Assembly: GCA_009996555.1 (NCBI GenBank) | Contig: JAACZX010000004.1 | Location: 1-18,183 of the forward strand | Direction: 5' to 3' | DNA from: Chitinophagaceae bacterium | GTDB taxonomy: Bacteria > Bacteroidota > Bacteroidia > Chitinophagales > Chitinophagaceae | Length of the DNA stretch: 18,183 nt | Shown here: positions 6,182 to 15,351 of the stretch, piece by piece | Numbering within the stretch: position 1 is the first letter of the stretch | Layout: each line of letters starts with the position of its first letter | Made by a program: the position numbers and the translations under genes | Notes under the pieces: generated by a model | Told to the model about the DNA's origin: nothing | What the model saw: only the letters and a program-made list of their open reading frames with translations | Database searches by the model: none

Positions 6182-8797
6182 TTAATTGAACTCGTACAAC
6201 AGTTCAGCAATTAATGCTGTCCAGCCAGTTTGATGACTTGCGCCTAACCCTTTACCACTATCGCCGTGGAAATACTCGTAAAAGAGAATGAGTCCTTCGT
6301 TACCTGGTTGTTTGTAAAACCAGTTGTAGGTTTCATGACTGCGCCGTTCACCTTTCTCATCTAAACCAAGCAGGTTAATATTACGGTATGCTAATTCTTT
6401 CGCCACATTACGCAGATTGAGATAAGAACCCGAGCCTGTTGGATATTCCACCTTCACCGAATCGCCATAGAAATCGCCGAACTCTTTAATGGCTTGTATG
6501 GTTAAGAAGTTGAGCGGAATCCACACCGGACCACGCCAGTTACTGTTTCCGCCAAACATATCGCTGGTACTGTCACCGGGATCGTACTGAATAGAATAGG
6601 TATGTCCATCGATGACTACCGAATACGGATTCGCTTCATGATCTTTTGATAATGCACGAATGCCGCCAACGGATAAAAACTCTGCTTCATCCAACAAACG
6701 TGCAAGTATAGCCAGCAAACGTTCACGTGGCACCAGTGAGATCAATATTTCTTCGCTGTCACTCTTCTCTTCATTCGGCCAGAAACGGTTTTTCGATTTA
6801 CGGTAATTCTCAAACCAGTTAATGCGTTTTTTAAAATCGGTTAAACGTGCCAGACTGTTTTTATGAATTGTTGATACTGCAAACAAACTGGTTAATCCTA
6901 CTGCCGATTTAATACGCAATGGCTGATGGCTGCCATCGTGCATCACCAATACATCGTAATAAAACTTATCTTCTGCGTTCCAGGTGTGTTGCTCATTCAA
7001 TGCTTCGGCGATCAATACAAAATGTTCAAAGAAGCGTGTAGCTGTATCTTCAAACGCATCATCGTGCATCGCAATTTCCAATGCAATGTCCATCATGTTC
7101 AATGCATACATACCCATCCACGCCGTACCATCGGCTTGTTCTAACTGATGATTGCCGGGAATATGATGACTGCGGTTAAAGACTCCGATATTATCTAAAC
7201 CAAGAAAACCTCCCTGGAATAAATTATTTCCGTTTTCATCTTTACGGTTGATCCACCACGTAAAGTTGATAAGCAGTTTTTGAAAGATGCGTTTCAGAAA
7301 TTGCACATCGCCTTTACCTGTGCGTTTCTTTTCAATATTGTACACATACCAGGCGGCAGTTGCATGTACCGGCGGATTCACATCGCCAAAATTCCATTCG
7401 TATGCCGGTAATTGTCCGTCGGGTTTCATGTACCACTCACGCATAATGAGCAACAGCTGATGCTTTGCAAACACCGGATCAATTGCTGCCATAGCAATAC
7501 ATTGAAAAGCCAGATCCCATGCAGCATACCAGGGATACTCCCATTTATCCGGCATGGAAATAACATCTGCATTTTTCAAATGCACCCAGTCGTGGTTGCG
7601 ACCAAACTTTTTGCCATTGTTCACTGGAGTAATACCATCTGTTCCATTGATCCATTGCTCTACATCAAACGCATAAAACTGTTTGCTCCACAACAAACCT
7701 GCATACGCCTGTCGTGAAATACGTTTTTGATCTTCTGTTATCGAAGAAGGAATGATGGCATTGTAATATTCATCTGCTTCACGCTTGCGCTGATCAAACA
7801 GGTTTGTAAAGCCATCAAAAAAAGCATTGTCCACATAACCATCAACCAAGCGACAGTAAATAGTTTTTGTTTCCTGTGCTTTTACATGCAGATCGTAAAC
7901 CGCTGCACACTTGGTTCCGTTCTTTCGCTCTCTTAGTTTCTTCTTGTGTTTGTTATTGATCACAGCTTCATGAAAAGCATCTTTCACAAAAATGCTTTCG
8001 TTGGCTGTGCCATTGAATTTTTCTTTATTGGTTTCGTTTTCTGTAAACCACAAATCATCTGCACCCGTAAAATAAAAATAGTAATCGCCCAAACGATTGT
8101 ACCATGCATGTACACAGTTGTTGTTCACATACTCCAGTACAGGCTTTATCTGCTTTTCATCGGTACTCCACTTGTTCGAAAACCATAATGTTGGCAAAAC
8201 ACTAATATCAGCTGCACGGTGGTACCGGTTGGTAATATCTATTTTAATGAACACATCGTTACTGTGCTGTTTGGCATAGGTAACCTTTACATCGAAGTAA
8301 TGATTGTTTTTAAACGCAGACGTATCGAGTATTTCATATTCAGGTTCGTGGCGGTTACGGTTTTTATTTTCTTCATACAGTTTTTTGTACGGAAATAAAC
8401 TCTGCGGATACTTGTACAAATACTCCATGTAGTAATGCGATGGAAGATTGTCGAGATAGTAATACAACTCCTTCACATCTTCCCCATGGTTACCACTGTA
8501 GTTGCCCAAACCAAATAAGCGTTCTTTTAAAATGGGATCTTTTCCGTTCCATAACGCCACACAAAAACAAAGATTCTGGAAGTAATCAGAAATACCGGCC
8601 AATCCATCTTCGCCCCACAAATACGAACGGAAATGCGAATGCTCAAAAGGGAAATAACCCCATGCATCACCATACTCACCATAATCTTCACGCACTGTTC
8701 CCCACTGGCGTTCGCTGAGGTAAGGCCCCCAACGTTCAAGTGGAACAGTTTTATTTGCATTATCTAAAAGTCGTTGTTGTTCTGCTGTCATATTCAT
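6182..8797 (-). CDS. GH63-like (MGH1-type) glucosidase
   Basis: The 871-aa protein starts at the ATG 8797-8795 and has no signal peptide, so it is probably cytosolic. It has the N-terminal region typical of bacterial MGH1-like glucosidases (ERWGPYLSERQWGTVREDY, then YFPFEHSHFRSYLWGEDGLAG). An (alpha/alpha)6 catalytic domain follows, with KWEYPWYAAWDLAFQCIAMA, GGFLGLDNIGVFNRS, MFGGNSNWRGPVWIPLNFL and the ending GDSGKGLGASHQTGWTALIA. These blocks match the GH63 clan, whose members hydrolyse alpha-glucosidic bonds of glycans or small glucosides by inversion. Length and all domains appear intact. The nearest gene upstream on the same strand is the amidase, 166 bp away. The specific substrate cannot be told from sequence. 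Confidence 0.88.
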   Translation of the reverse strand: MNMTAEQQRLLDNANKTVPLERWGPYLSERQWGTVREDYGEYGDAWGYFPFEHSHFRSYLWGEDGLAGISDYFQNLCFCVALWNGKDPILKERLFGLGNYSGNHGEDVKELYYYLDNLPSHYYMEYLYKYPQSLFPYKKLYEENKNRNRHEPEYEILDTSAFKNNHYFDVKVTYAKQHSNDVFIKIDITNRYHRAADISVLPTLWFSNKWSTDEKQIKPVLEYVNNNCVHAWYNRLGDYYFYFTGADDLWFTENETNKEKFNGTANESIFVKDAFHEAVINNKHKKKLRERKNGTKCAAVYDLHVKAQETKTIYCRLVDGYVDNAFFDGFTNLFDQRKREADEYYNAIIPSSITEDQKRISRQAYAGLLWSKQFYAFDVEQWINGTDGITPVNNGKKFGRNHDWVHLKNADVISMPDKWEYPWYAAWDLAFQCIAMAAIDPVFAKHQLLLIMREWYMKPDGQLPAYEWNFGDVNPPVHATAAWYVYNIEKKRTGKGDVQFLKRIFQKLLINFTWWINRKDENGNNLFQGGFLGLDNIGVFNRSHHIPGNHQLEQADGTAWMGMYALNMMDIALEIAMHDDAFEDTATRFFEHFVLIAEALNEQHTWNAEDKFYYDVLVMHDGSHQPLRIKSAVGLTSLFAVSTIHKNSLARLTDFKKRINWFENYRKSKNRFWPNEEKSDSEEILISLVPRERLLAILARLLDEAEFLSVGGIRALSKDHEANPYSVVIDGHTYSIQYDPGDSTSDMFGGNSNWRGPVWIPLNFLTIQAIKEFGDFYGDSVKVEYPTGSGSYLNLRNVAKELAYRNINLLGLDEKGERRSHETYNWFYKQPGNEGLILFYEYFHGDSGKGLGASHQTGWTALIAELLYEFN

Positions 8798-8963
8798 TTA
8801 TTTAACCAATGCTTTCTACAGGCACAAGAAAACCAAAGCAGTAATATATTTTATTCTGCAGTGCAATACGTATAAAACTGCATTGCAAACGTTTTCTGTT
8901 GCAATCTTTTAAATATGGAAGCAATTAAAAAGCTACTCGAAGAATAACCGGAGTTGCTTAAAG
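8798..8963. promoter_or_regulatory. Intergenic region upstream of the GH63-like gene
   Basis: These 166 bp between the amidase stop and the GH63-like start hold no convincing gene. The region contains an AAACGTTT palindrome at 8887-8894, reminiscent of LacI-family operators, about 90 bp upstream of the glucosidase start. A LacI-type repressor would make sense for a glucosidase, but no regulator gene is in the window. No TAnnTTTG match is seen. Confidence 0.25.
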
Positions 8964-9770
8964 TTACAGGTATTTTTTATGGAGTTGATACAGCACTTTT
9001 ACGGCTTCAGGCGTCATGCCACGTGTAGTATCCATTAAAAAATGACGTTTAAAGCCAACAATGGCAGCACTTGTATCTTTTACATCGTATCCTACAATAC
9101 GTATCGCCGTGAGGTAATCGAAATTTTGCGGCACCTGTACGTTGGCCGTATCATTCCACCACAAACCAAAACCTTTTTCGCTGAGTGTTTTCCAGGGAAA
9201 GCGCCAGTTAGGATCGTTCTTACGAGTGGGTGCAATATCGCCATGACCAATAAAATTAGCAGCAGGAATATTGAATGATTTTTTCAAACGTTCCAACAAT
9301 AAATTCAAACTGTTTATCTGGCGTTCATCAAAATACTCAAAACCATTATTGTCTAACTCAATACCAATACTGTTTGAATTGATGTCAGTTGAATTTCCCC
9401 ATCTGCTTACACCTGCATGATGTGCACGCAAATAATCATTGAGCATGTGAAAAACAGTACCATCTCTGCAGATCACATAATGTGCGCTCACTTGCGTACG
9501 TGGCAGCGTAAACGTTTTCAACGTTTGCTCGCAACTGTTTTGTGCTGTGTGATGAATGACAACATAATTCGGTCTGCGCATCGAAAGGTTGGTAGTCCCC
9601 ACAAAATAAGGTGCATTGTTTACCGAATCCCGCAATGGGTATTGCTGCAACAATTTCGCAAATGACTTGCTTTGCTTTTTGTACGACTTGTTGGTGGCCT
9701 TATAAGGATTGTTCGAACAGCTTCCGCCCAGCAACAGCAGCACCGGCAGCAGCACATACAGTTTTCTCAT
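8964..9770 (-). CDS. AmpD/AmiD-like N-acetylmuramoyl-L-alanine amidase, lipoprotein
   Basis: The 268-aa protein has a short hydrophobic leader ending LLLLGGSC, with Cys18 as the probable lipidated residue; the lipobox is acceptable but not perfect. The Amidase_2 domain covers about residues 65-200. Its likely zinc ligands are His73 (VVIHHTA), His176 (FIGHGDIAP) and Asp186 (RKNDPN), as in AmpD. SAHYVICRDGTVFHM (95-109) and SIGIELDNNG (134-143) are family signatures, with Glu138 a candidate catalytic residue. It should cleave the bond between MurNAc or anhydroMurNAc and the stem peptide L-alanine, in cell-wall turnover, anchored to a membrane in the periplasm. It is divergent from the WG-repeat gene and lies upstream of the GH63-like gene on the same strand. 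Confidence 0.88.
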   Translation of the reverse strand: MRKLYVLLPVLLLLGGSCSNNPYKATNKSYKKQSKSFAKLLQQYPLRDSVNNAPYFVGTTNLSMRRPNYVVIHHTAQNSCEQTLKTFTLPRTQVSAHYVICRDGTVFHMLNDYLRAHHAGVSRWGNSTDINSNSIGIELDNNGFEYFDERQINSLNLLLERLKKSFNIPAANFIGHGDIAPTRKNDPNWRFPWKTLSEKGFGLWWNDTANVQVPQNFDYLTAIRIVGYDVKDTSAAIVGFKRHFLMDTTRGMTPEAVKVLYQLHKKYL

Positions 9771-9910
9771 AACGGCAATTTAACCCATTTCGGCCAAACG
9801 TTGTTTTTCTGCTTATGGTCATTCGCACATCTGCCTTTCATCATAGTTTTTCTGTATTGCTGTTTCTACCTTGTCTGAACAATTTTACTCACTCTCTAAA
9901 TATATGAACA

Positions 9911-10501
9911 ATGAAAAAGTATTATTTCTTATTCATGATGTTCATTGCTCTCAACGCAAACGCACAAAGCTGGACAAAAGATTATGATTATGTAGATGAA
10001 TTTTCATCCGGATTGGCGAAAGTTACAAAAGGAAGCAAGTATGGTTATGTAAACAAGCAAGGTGTGCTGGTTGTACCACTTATTTATGATGAAGCAATGA
10101 CTTTACGTGAAGGCAAAGCTACCGTTCAAAAAGGCGGCAAATGGGGCTATATTGATTCTACCGGTAAAGAAGTAGAAGAGTTTAAATACGAAGATGCCGG
10201 TTGTTTTCGTGACAGTTTAGCCGTTGTTCGGCTGCATGGCAAATATGGTTTTGTCGATCATAATTTCAAAGTAGTTATTCCATTTAACTTTGAATCAGCC
10301 CGAGGATTTTCTGAAGGTCTGGCCCCTGTATCGAACAGTAAAGGTTTGTGGGGTTACATTAACAGAAAGGGAAACCTGGTTTTTGAATACCAATACAACT
10401 TTGCTGATTTCTTTGTTGACGGACAGGCAAGAGTGATGAAGAATGGTAACTTAATTATGATCGATAAAAAAGGAAAAGAAGTAAAAGAGAATGAACAATA
10501 A
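9911..10501 (+). CDS. WG-repeat secreted protein
   Basis: The 196-aa protein has a signal peptide (MKKYYFLFMMFIALNANAQ, residues 1-19). The rest is a series of WG-type repeats of about 25-30 residues: KYGYVNKQGVLVVPLIYDEA, KWGYIDSTGKEVEEFKYEDA, KYGFVDHNFKVVIPFNFESA, LWGYINRKGNLVFEYQYNFA, and a last imperfect NLIMIDKKGKEVKE. WG repeats are beta-rich and common in secreted Bacteroidota proteins; no enzymatic function is known. It is a single gene, closed by the terminator at 10514-10549. Confidence 0.85.
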   Translation: MKKYYFLFMMFIALNANAQSWTKDYDYVDEFSSGLAKVTKGSKYGYVNKQGVLVVPLIYDEAMTLREGKATVQKGGKWGYIDSTGKEVEEFKYEDAGCFRDSLAVVRLHGKYGFVDHNFKVVIPFNFESARGFSEGLAPVSNSKGLWGYINRKGNLVFEYQYNFADFFVDGQARVMKNGNLIMIDKKGKEVKENEQ

Positions 10502-10513
10502 TGGTTTAAGATT

Positions 10514-10549
10514 AAAAGAAAGGCGCTCCATTGAGCGCCTTTCTTTTTT
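10514..10549. terminator. Bidirectional intrinsic terminator between the WG-repeat gene and icmF
   Basis: A perfect 15-bp stem (10514-10528 with 10533-10547) with a 4-base loop (CATT) is rich in GC at the top (GGCGCTC/GAGCGCC) and ends in T's on the plus strand. The A-run on the left gives a U-run on the minus strand, so it can end both the WG-repeat and the icmF transcripts. Confidence 0.9.
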
Positions 10550-10550
10550 G

Positions 10551-13500
10551 TTACATATTTCTGCGGTACTGTCCGCCAACTTCGTATAAAGCATGCGTTA
10601 TTTGCCCCAGTGAACAATACTTTGCTGTTTGCATTAATTGAGCAAAGATATTTCCGTTGGTTACTGCAACCTGTTTCAGCTTTTTCAGTTCTTCATCACA
10701 ACGTTTTTCATTCCGTTTCCAGAAAGCCTGCAGGTTGCTGATCTGTTGTTCTTTTTCTTCGGTTGTACTGCGTATCACTTCGCCGGGAATGGTTGTTGGA
10801 CTACCATTCTTATTCAGGAACGTATTTACACCAACAATGGGCAATTCACCGGTATGTTTCTGGTGTTCGTAATACAAACTTTCTTCCTGTATTTTATTAC
10901 GTTGATACATACGCTCCATTGAACCCAACACACCACCACGCTCGGTAATACGGTTGAATTCATTCATCACTGCATCTTCGACCAAATCTGTTAACTCTTC
11001 AATTAAGAACGCACCTTGATTGGGGTTTTCATTTTTTGCAGTACCAAGTTCTCTGTTAATGATCAACTGAATCGCCATTGCCCTGCGTACACTTTCTTCT
11101 GTTGGTGTAGTAATAGCTTCATCATAAGCATTTGTGTGGAGCGAATTACAGTTATCGTAAATCGCATACAACGCCTGCAATGTTGTGCGTATATCGTTGA
11201 AGTCAATTTCCTGTGCATGCAAACTTCTTCCCGATGTTTGAATATGATACTTCAACATCTGGCTGCGTTTGTTGGCTTTGTATTTATATTTCATGGCCTT
11301 TGCCCAGATCTTTCTTGCCACACGACCGATTACACTGTACTCCGGATCCATTCCGTTGCTGAAGAAGAAAGAAAGATTCGGTGCAAAATCATCAATGTTC
11401 ATTCCACGGCTGAGATAGTATTCAACATAGGTAAATCCATTTGCCAATGTGAATGCTAATTGTGTAATAGGATTTGCACCTGCTTCTGCAATATGATAAC
11501 CGCTGATGCTGACGCTGTAAAAATTGCGAACGTTCTGTTCAATGAAATATTCCTGCACATCACCCATCAACTTCAATGCAAATTCTGTGGAGAAGATGCA
11601 GGTGTTTTGTGCCTGGTCTTCTTTTAAAATATCGGCCTGCACTGTTCCTCTTACTTGCTGCAATGCAGTCTGGCGACATTGTTCATACACATCAGCAGGC
11701 AATACTTCATCGCCACTTAAACCCAGCAAGCGTAATCCTAATCCATTGTTGCCCGATGGCAATTCATTTGGTGAAGACGTATTGTTGTATGATGGCTTTG
11801 CAGTAACGCCATACTTTTTCTCAAATGCATTATTCACCATTGACCATTCACCATTCACCTCTATCCATTTCTCACATTGCTGATCAATTGCTGTGTTCAT
11901 AAAGAATGCCAGCAGCATTGGAGCCGGACCGTTAATGGTCATGCTTACTGATGTTTTCGGATCGCAGAGATCAAAACCACTGTAGAGTTTTTTTGCATCA
12001 TCAACTGTTGCAATACTTACACCACTGTTGCCCACTTTACCATAGATGTCGGGACGATGAGCTGGATCCTCGCCATAAAGTGTTACACTATCAAATGCAG
12101 TTGACAAACGTTTTGCCGGTTGATCGAGCGATACATAGTGAAAGCGTTTGTTGGTACGTTCGGGACCACCTTCGCCAGCAAACATTCTTGTTGGATCTTC
12201 ACCTTCACGCTTTAATGGAAACACACCTGCGGTAAACGGAAAACTGCCCGGCACATTTTCCTGCGCCTGCCATTTGAGCAAGTCGCCCCAGTCTTTATAT
12301 TTTGGCAGCACCACTTTCGGAATGCGTGAACCACTTAAGCTGATGCTGAACAGCGGTTGCTTGATGACTTTATCACGCACTTTATATTCATAAAAATCCT
12401 GTTGATAGGCTTTTACTTTTTCGGGCCAGTGTGCAATGAGTTTTTTTGCAACAGGAGTTTGCAGTTCGGTGAGTTGAAGGATTTGTTTTTCTATTTCTTC
12501 AATAACCGCTGACGGGGCTTTAGCCGCCGTCAGGGTTTGCGCAGCACCCTGCAGTTGATAAATTTTTGATGCAATAGCCGCCTGGTCTTCTACCAGTTGA
12601 TTATAATCTTTAACGGTATCTGCAATTTCGCTGAGGTAACGCACACGTGCAGGAGGAATGATGAGTGATTTACTCACTGTATCCCGGTGTGTTACATGTT
12701 CAACGCCAGTAAACTTAGTATTGGTTTTTGTTTCTACTGTATGAATAATTTTTTCGAACAGTTCGTTTACACCTGTATCATTAAACTGGGAAGCAATGGT
12801 GCCTACAATTGGCAACTCATCGTCCTTCGCCATAAACAGTTGATGGTTGCGTTTGTATTGCTTACGTACATCAGCCAATGCATCCAATGCACCTGCTTTA
12901 TCAAATTTGTTAATGGCAATGACATCGGCATAATCAAGCATATTGATTTTTTCCAGTTGCGATGCGGCTCCGTATTCCGGCGTCATCACATATAAACTCA
13001 CATTGCAGTAATCGAGGATCGATGCATCGCTTTGTCCAACACCCGCACTTTCTAAAATAATAAAATCAAAGCCTGCTTCTTTGCAGATATCGATTGCTTC
13101 CTGCACATGTGCACTCAATGCTTTATCGCTTTCTCTTGTTGCCAAACTACGCATATAAGCACGTGGACTGGAAATAGAGTTCATCCGAATACGATCGCCC
13201 AGCAATGCACCACCTGTTTTTTTCTTTGATGGGTCAACAGAAACAACCGCAATGGTTTTATCAGTGAATGCATTTAAATAACGACGAACAATTTCATCTG
13301 TTACCGATGATTTACCTGCACCGCCGGTTCCTGTAATTCCTAATACAGGTATTTTGGAGTTTGGAATTTGGAGTTTGGGATTTGGGTTTCCATTTTCAGC
13401 ATTGGTAATTTTTCGTGCAACGATTCTAACATCTTTCAACTCACCTAAGGTCATTGCTGTTTTATACTCACCACTGCCGTTGAGCGAAATATCACATTGC

Positions 13501-13817
13501 TTTATCACATCTTCAATCATTCCTTCCAGCCCCATCTGTCTTCCATCATCAGGCGAATAGATTCTTGTAATGCCGTATTGATGCAGCTCTTCAATTTCAT
13601 CTGGCAATATTGTTCCGCCACCACCACCAAAGATTTTAATATGGCCGCAACCATTTTCATCCAGCAGATCTTTCATGTATTTGAAAAACTCTACATGTCC
13701 GCCTTGATAGGAAGTAATGGCAATGCCTTGCGCATCTTCTTCAATAGCAGCTTCTACAATTTCAAGCACGCTGCGGTTATGGCCGAGATGAATAATTTCG
13801 GCGCCTTTGCTTTGCAT
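10551..13817 (-). CDS. icmF: Fused B12-dependent acyl-CoA mutase (IcmF type), N-terminus missing
   Basis: The 1088-residue frame has the IcmF layout. It begins with a B12-binding domain (residues 1-130; LGHNRSV at 11-17, [24 protein letters not shown]). A G-protein chaperone domain follows, with a P-loop GTGGAGKS at 163-170, ESAGVGQSD, and NKFD at 303-306. The mutase barrel starts near [21 protein letters not shown]. IcmF interconverts isobutyryl-CoA and n-butyryl-CoA using adenosylcobalamin, and its G domain loads and protects the cofactor. The first visible codon, Met at 13817, corresponds to the middle of the B12 domain ([19 protein letters not shown]). About 25-30 residues, including the DGHDAS cobalamin-His motif expected upstream, are absent, and GC-rich foreign-looking DNA lies there instead. 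As written, cobalamin binding should fail. Three repeat insertions interrupt the frame without breaking it. Terminator 10514-10549 ends the transcript. Confidence 0.85.
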   Translation of the reverse strand: MQSKGAEIIHLGHNRSVLEIVEAAIEEDAQGIAITSYQGGHVEFFKYMKDLLDENGCGHIKIFGGGGGTILPDEIEELHQYGITRIYSPDDGRQMGLEGMIEDVIKQCDISLNGSGEYKTAMTLGELKDVRIVARKITNAENGNPNPKLQIPNSKIPVLGITGTGGAGKSSVTDEIVRRYLNAFTDKTIAVVSVDPSKKKTGGALLGDRIRMNSISSPRAYMRSLATRESDKALSAHVQEAIDICKEAGFDFIILESAGVGQSDASILDYCNVSLYVMTPEYGAASQLEKINMLDYADVIAINKFDKAGALDALADVRKQYKRNHQLFMAKDDELPIVGTIASQFNDTGVNELFEKIIHTVETKTNTKFTGVEHVTHRDTVSKSLIIPPARVRYLSEIADTVKDYNQLVEDQAAIASKIYQLQGAAQTLTAAKAPSAVIEEIEKQILQLTELQTPVAKKLIAHWPEKVKAYQQDFYEYKVRDKVIKQPLFSISLSGSRIPKVVLPKYKDWGDLLKWQAQENVPGSFPFTAGVFPLKREGEDPTRMFAGEGGPERTNKRFHYVSLDQPAKRLSTAFDSVTLYGEDPAHRPDIYGKVGNSGVSIATVDDAKKLYSGFDLCDPKTSVSMTINGPAPMLLAFFMNTAIDQQCEKWIEVNGEWSMVNNAFEKKYGVTAKPSYNNTSSPNELPSGNNGLGLRLLGLSGDEVLPADVYEQCRQTALQQVRGTVQADILKEDQAQNTCIFSTEFALKLMGDVQEYFIEQNVRNFYSVSISGYHIAEAGANPITQLAFTLANGFTYVEYYLSRGMNIDDFAPNLSFFFSNGMDPEYSVIGRVARKIWAKAMKYKYKANKRSQMLKYHIQTSGRSLHAQEIDFNDIRTTLQALYAIYDNCNSLHTNAYDEAITTPTEESVRRAMAIQLIINRELGTAKNENPNQGAFLIEELTDLVEDAVMNEFNRITERGGVLGSMERMYQRNKIQEESLYYEHQKHTGELPIVGVNTFLNKNGSPTTIPGEVIRSTTEEKEQQISNLQAFWKRNEKRCDEELKKLKQVAVTNGNIFAQLMQTAKYCSLGQITHALYEVGGQYRRNM
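11832..11859. repeat. Heptad tandem repeat (ATTCACC type) inside icmF
   Basis: Four 7-bp units are visible on the plus strand: ATTCACC, ATTGACC, ATTCACC, ATTCACC. On the coding (minus) strand they are read as part of [10 protein letters not shown], in a poorly conserved loop of the mutase part. The repeat preserves the reading frame. Confidence 0.7.
12509..12533. repeat. REP-like hairpin inside icmF
   Basis: CTGACGG and CCGTCAG arms enclose GGCT-TT-AGCC with one bulged base, giving a near-perfect stem around a TT centre. The GGGCTTTAGCC core matches the palindrome in front of umuC at 2311-2326. It is read in frame as [10 protein letters not shown] in the linker between the G domain and the mutase domain. 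Confidence 0.55.
13352..13386. repeat. Heptad tandem repeat (TTTGGAR type) inside icmF
   Basis: Five 7-bp units are visible on the plus strand: TTTTGGA, GTTTGGA, ATTTGGA, GTTTGGG, ATTTGGG. The coding strand reads them as [14 protein letters not shown] (about residues 144-157), exactly in the linker between the B12 and G domains. The reading frame is kept although 35 bp is not a multiple of three, so flanking bases must compensate. Confidence 0.7.
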
Positions 13818-13880
13818 GGCGGACAGCGCTGGCCTGATCGCCCTGTCCGGCGGCGCGCAGGGCAGCGTCGCCCAGGCAAT
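13818..13880. other. GC-rich foreign-looking segment replacing the icmF 5' end
   Basis: By direct count, about three quarters of the bases in 13817-13877 are G or C, far above the flanks. The plus strand reads in one frame [18 protein letters not shown] and on through AQAIQ. The GLIxLSGGxxGxV pattern matches the PHP-domain region of DnaE (E. coli GLILLSGGRMGDV). The minus strand does not read as a B12 domain, although the icmF frame stays open through it. The segment could be a recombination scar, a chimeric read or an assembly join. Confidence 0.6.
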
Positions 13881-13891
13881 CCAAGTGTTGG

Positions 13892-13899
13892 CAAAAATA
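13892..13899 (-). promoter_or_regulatory. -7 promoter element TATTTTTG upstream of icmF
   Basis: On the minus strand TATTTTTG fits TAnnTTTG exactly. It lies just upstream of the GC-rich segment, about where the native icmF promoter should be if the missing N-terminal codons were present. It suggests native sequence resumes by about 13885-13890. No confident -33 partner is visible. Confidence 0.4.
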
Positions 13900-13924
13900 G
13901 TTAATTCTGTTGCAAGGTAAGTGC

Positions 13925-13956
13925 AAAAAAAATGCTCCCGTTGGGGAGCATTTTTT
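13925..13956 (-). terminator. Intrinsic terminator of the SusC-SusD operon
   Basis: A 13-bp stem (13927-13939 with 13944-13956; TGCTCCC/GGGAGCA flanked by A and T runs) with a 4-base loop (GTTG) lies 16 bp after the susD-like stop. On the minus strand it ends in a run of T's, as expected for a transcript leaving susD. Confidence 0.85.
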
Positions 13957-13972
13957 AAATGCGAAACAAAAA

Positions 13973-15328
13973 TTAATACCCTGGGTTTTGAGCCAGATCA
14001 GGATTTACATTTCGCTCTCTTAATGGAATAGGGAAAGTCATTTTATCTGAATTCCAGGCATTGCCATCAACAGTTAATCGCAAACGTTTAGCATCCCACA
14101 AACCTTGCCCTTCAAATGCAAGCTCCAATTCTCTTTCATCTAATATTTGTTGCAGTGTTGGCGCTGCGAGTAACACTAAACCTGCCCTGCCTCTTGTTTT
14201 ATGCAGGTCTGCTTCTGGTGTTGCTCCTGTGGTTGTACTTAAACGTCTGTTGCATTCTGCCCGTGTTAAGTATGCTTCAGCCAAACGCATAAATTTTACG
14301 TTTTTGTAAATATCTCTCCATTTACCACAACGCCACTCGCCATATTCAAAGAAGAAAAGGCTGCGGCGGGTATCAAGCACGCTATATTTAGCGTAGTGAG
14401 CTGCTGTAACCTCAATATCACCATCTCTTGCACCGTATGTATCTGTACTGAAATAAGTAAAACAGCTATTGGTACCTGCCTGATCTGTAACCTGCATTGC
14501 AAACAAATCTTCAGTTGTGTTGGCAGAATTGTTGAACGCATTGCTATAATTGCCAACAAGTGAGAAACCGTTTGCTTCGGCCACAGTAATGCAGCGATGA
14601 GCAGCATCTCTTGCTTCGGCAAACTTATCTTGTTGTAAATAAACTCTTGCAAGTGCTAATGATGCAGAAGGTTTATTGGCATAAAAGCCATTCTTCGCAG
14701 GAAGATCTGTTTCTGCCTGAGTAAGATCAGTAATTATTTGCTGATAAACAGCTTCAACACTTGACCTGGGTAACAGGTAAGCTGCATCCTGTGGAGTATT
14801 GGGACCAGGTGCAGTAATAAGTGGCACACCTTTTAAAGAAGCTGCACCTCCGGCAAAATATGGTTTCTCGCCGAAAAACTTAACCAATTCAAAGTAAGCC
14901 AAAGCACGTTGAAACTTTGCCTCAGCAGATACCTTTGCTTGTTCCGCAGCCGCAACTACAGAAATATTTGCCAGGATATTGTTTGCGTTAAAAATAACCC
15001 TGTAGGCCTGTGAATAAGTTGCTGCTACATAGCTATTACTTACAAGAATAGTTTTACCCCATATTTGTTTAGGTTCCGGAAAAGTACCTACCCAATTCAA
15101 ATCTCCACCACTTGCCATAAGTTCACTCATCCATAATGCGTCACCACCAAATAAACTGGCAGCTCCCATAGCTGCATAATTAGCTACCAAAACCTTCTTT
15201 ACTTTATCGCTTGTTGAAAATGCATCTGCTGCGCCTATTGATTGAGGGTTGACCAGATTTAGTTTTTTGTCGCAGGCTGTCATTGTTACAAGACCAGCCA
15301 GTATTATAAATATTGCTATTTTTTTCAT
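13973..15328 (-). CDS. SusD/RagB-family outer-membrane lipoprotein
   Basis: The 451-aa protein has a lipoprotein signal ([19 protein letters not shown], Cys19) followed by [12 protein letters not shown]. SusD-like features are the helical TPR-type N-terminal region ([34 protein letters not shown]), [45 protein letters not shown], and the standard ending [20 protein letters not shown], where many members have IPQ-E-xNPNLxQNPGY. SusD proteins sit on the cell surface as a lid over their SusC transporter and bind the incoming nutrient. The start lies 23 bp after the susC-like stop, so the two form an operon. The gene appears complete. The ligand cannot be inferred. Confidence 0.93.
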   Translation of the reverse strand: MKKIAIFIILAGLVTMTACDKKLNLVNPQSIGAADAFSTSDKVKKVLVANYAAMGAASLFGGDALWMSELMASGGDLNWVGTFPEPKQIWGKTILVSNSYVAATYSQAYRVIFNANNILANISVVAAAEQAKVSAEAKFQRALAYFELVKFFGEKPYFAGGAASLKGVPLITAPGPNTPQDAAYLLPRSSVEAVYQQIITDLTQAETDLPAKNGFYANKPSASLALARVYLQQDKFAEARDAAHRCITVAEANGFSLVGNYSNAFNNSANTTEDLFAMQVTDQAGTNSCFTYFSTDTYGARDGDIEVTAAHYAKYSVLDTRRSLFFFEYGEWRCGKWRDIYKNVKFMRLAEAYLTRAECNRRLSTTTGATPEADLHKTRGRAGLVLLAAPTLQQILDERELELAFEGQGLWDAKRLRLTVDGNAWNSDKMTFPIPLRERNVNPDLAQNPGY

Positions 15329-15351
15329 GATAATCTTTTTGGGTTGATTAA

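Noticed and set aside
8887..8894. AAACGTTT palindrome as a LacI/CcpA-type operator for the glucosidase
   Set aside because: Eight bases is too short to stand alone and no cognate regulator is visible; mentioned only within the intergenic entry.
8915..8947. Small plus-strand ORF (MEAIKKLLEE)
   Set aside because: Only 10 residues, no clear ribosome site and no family; indistinguishable from chance.
13816..13920. The DnaE-like plus-strand frame as a real small gene
   Set aside because: It is only about 34 codons, lacks its own signals, and the DnaE similarity ends within about 23 residues; it is a fragment.
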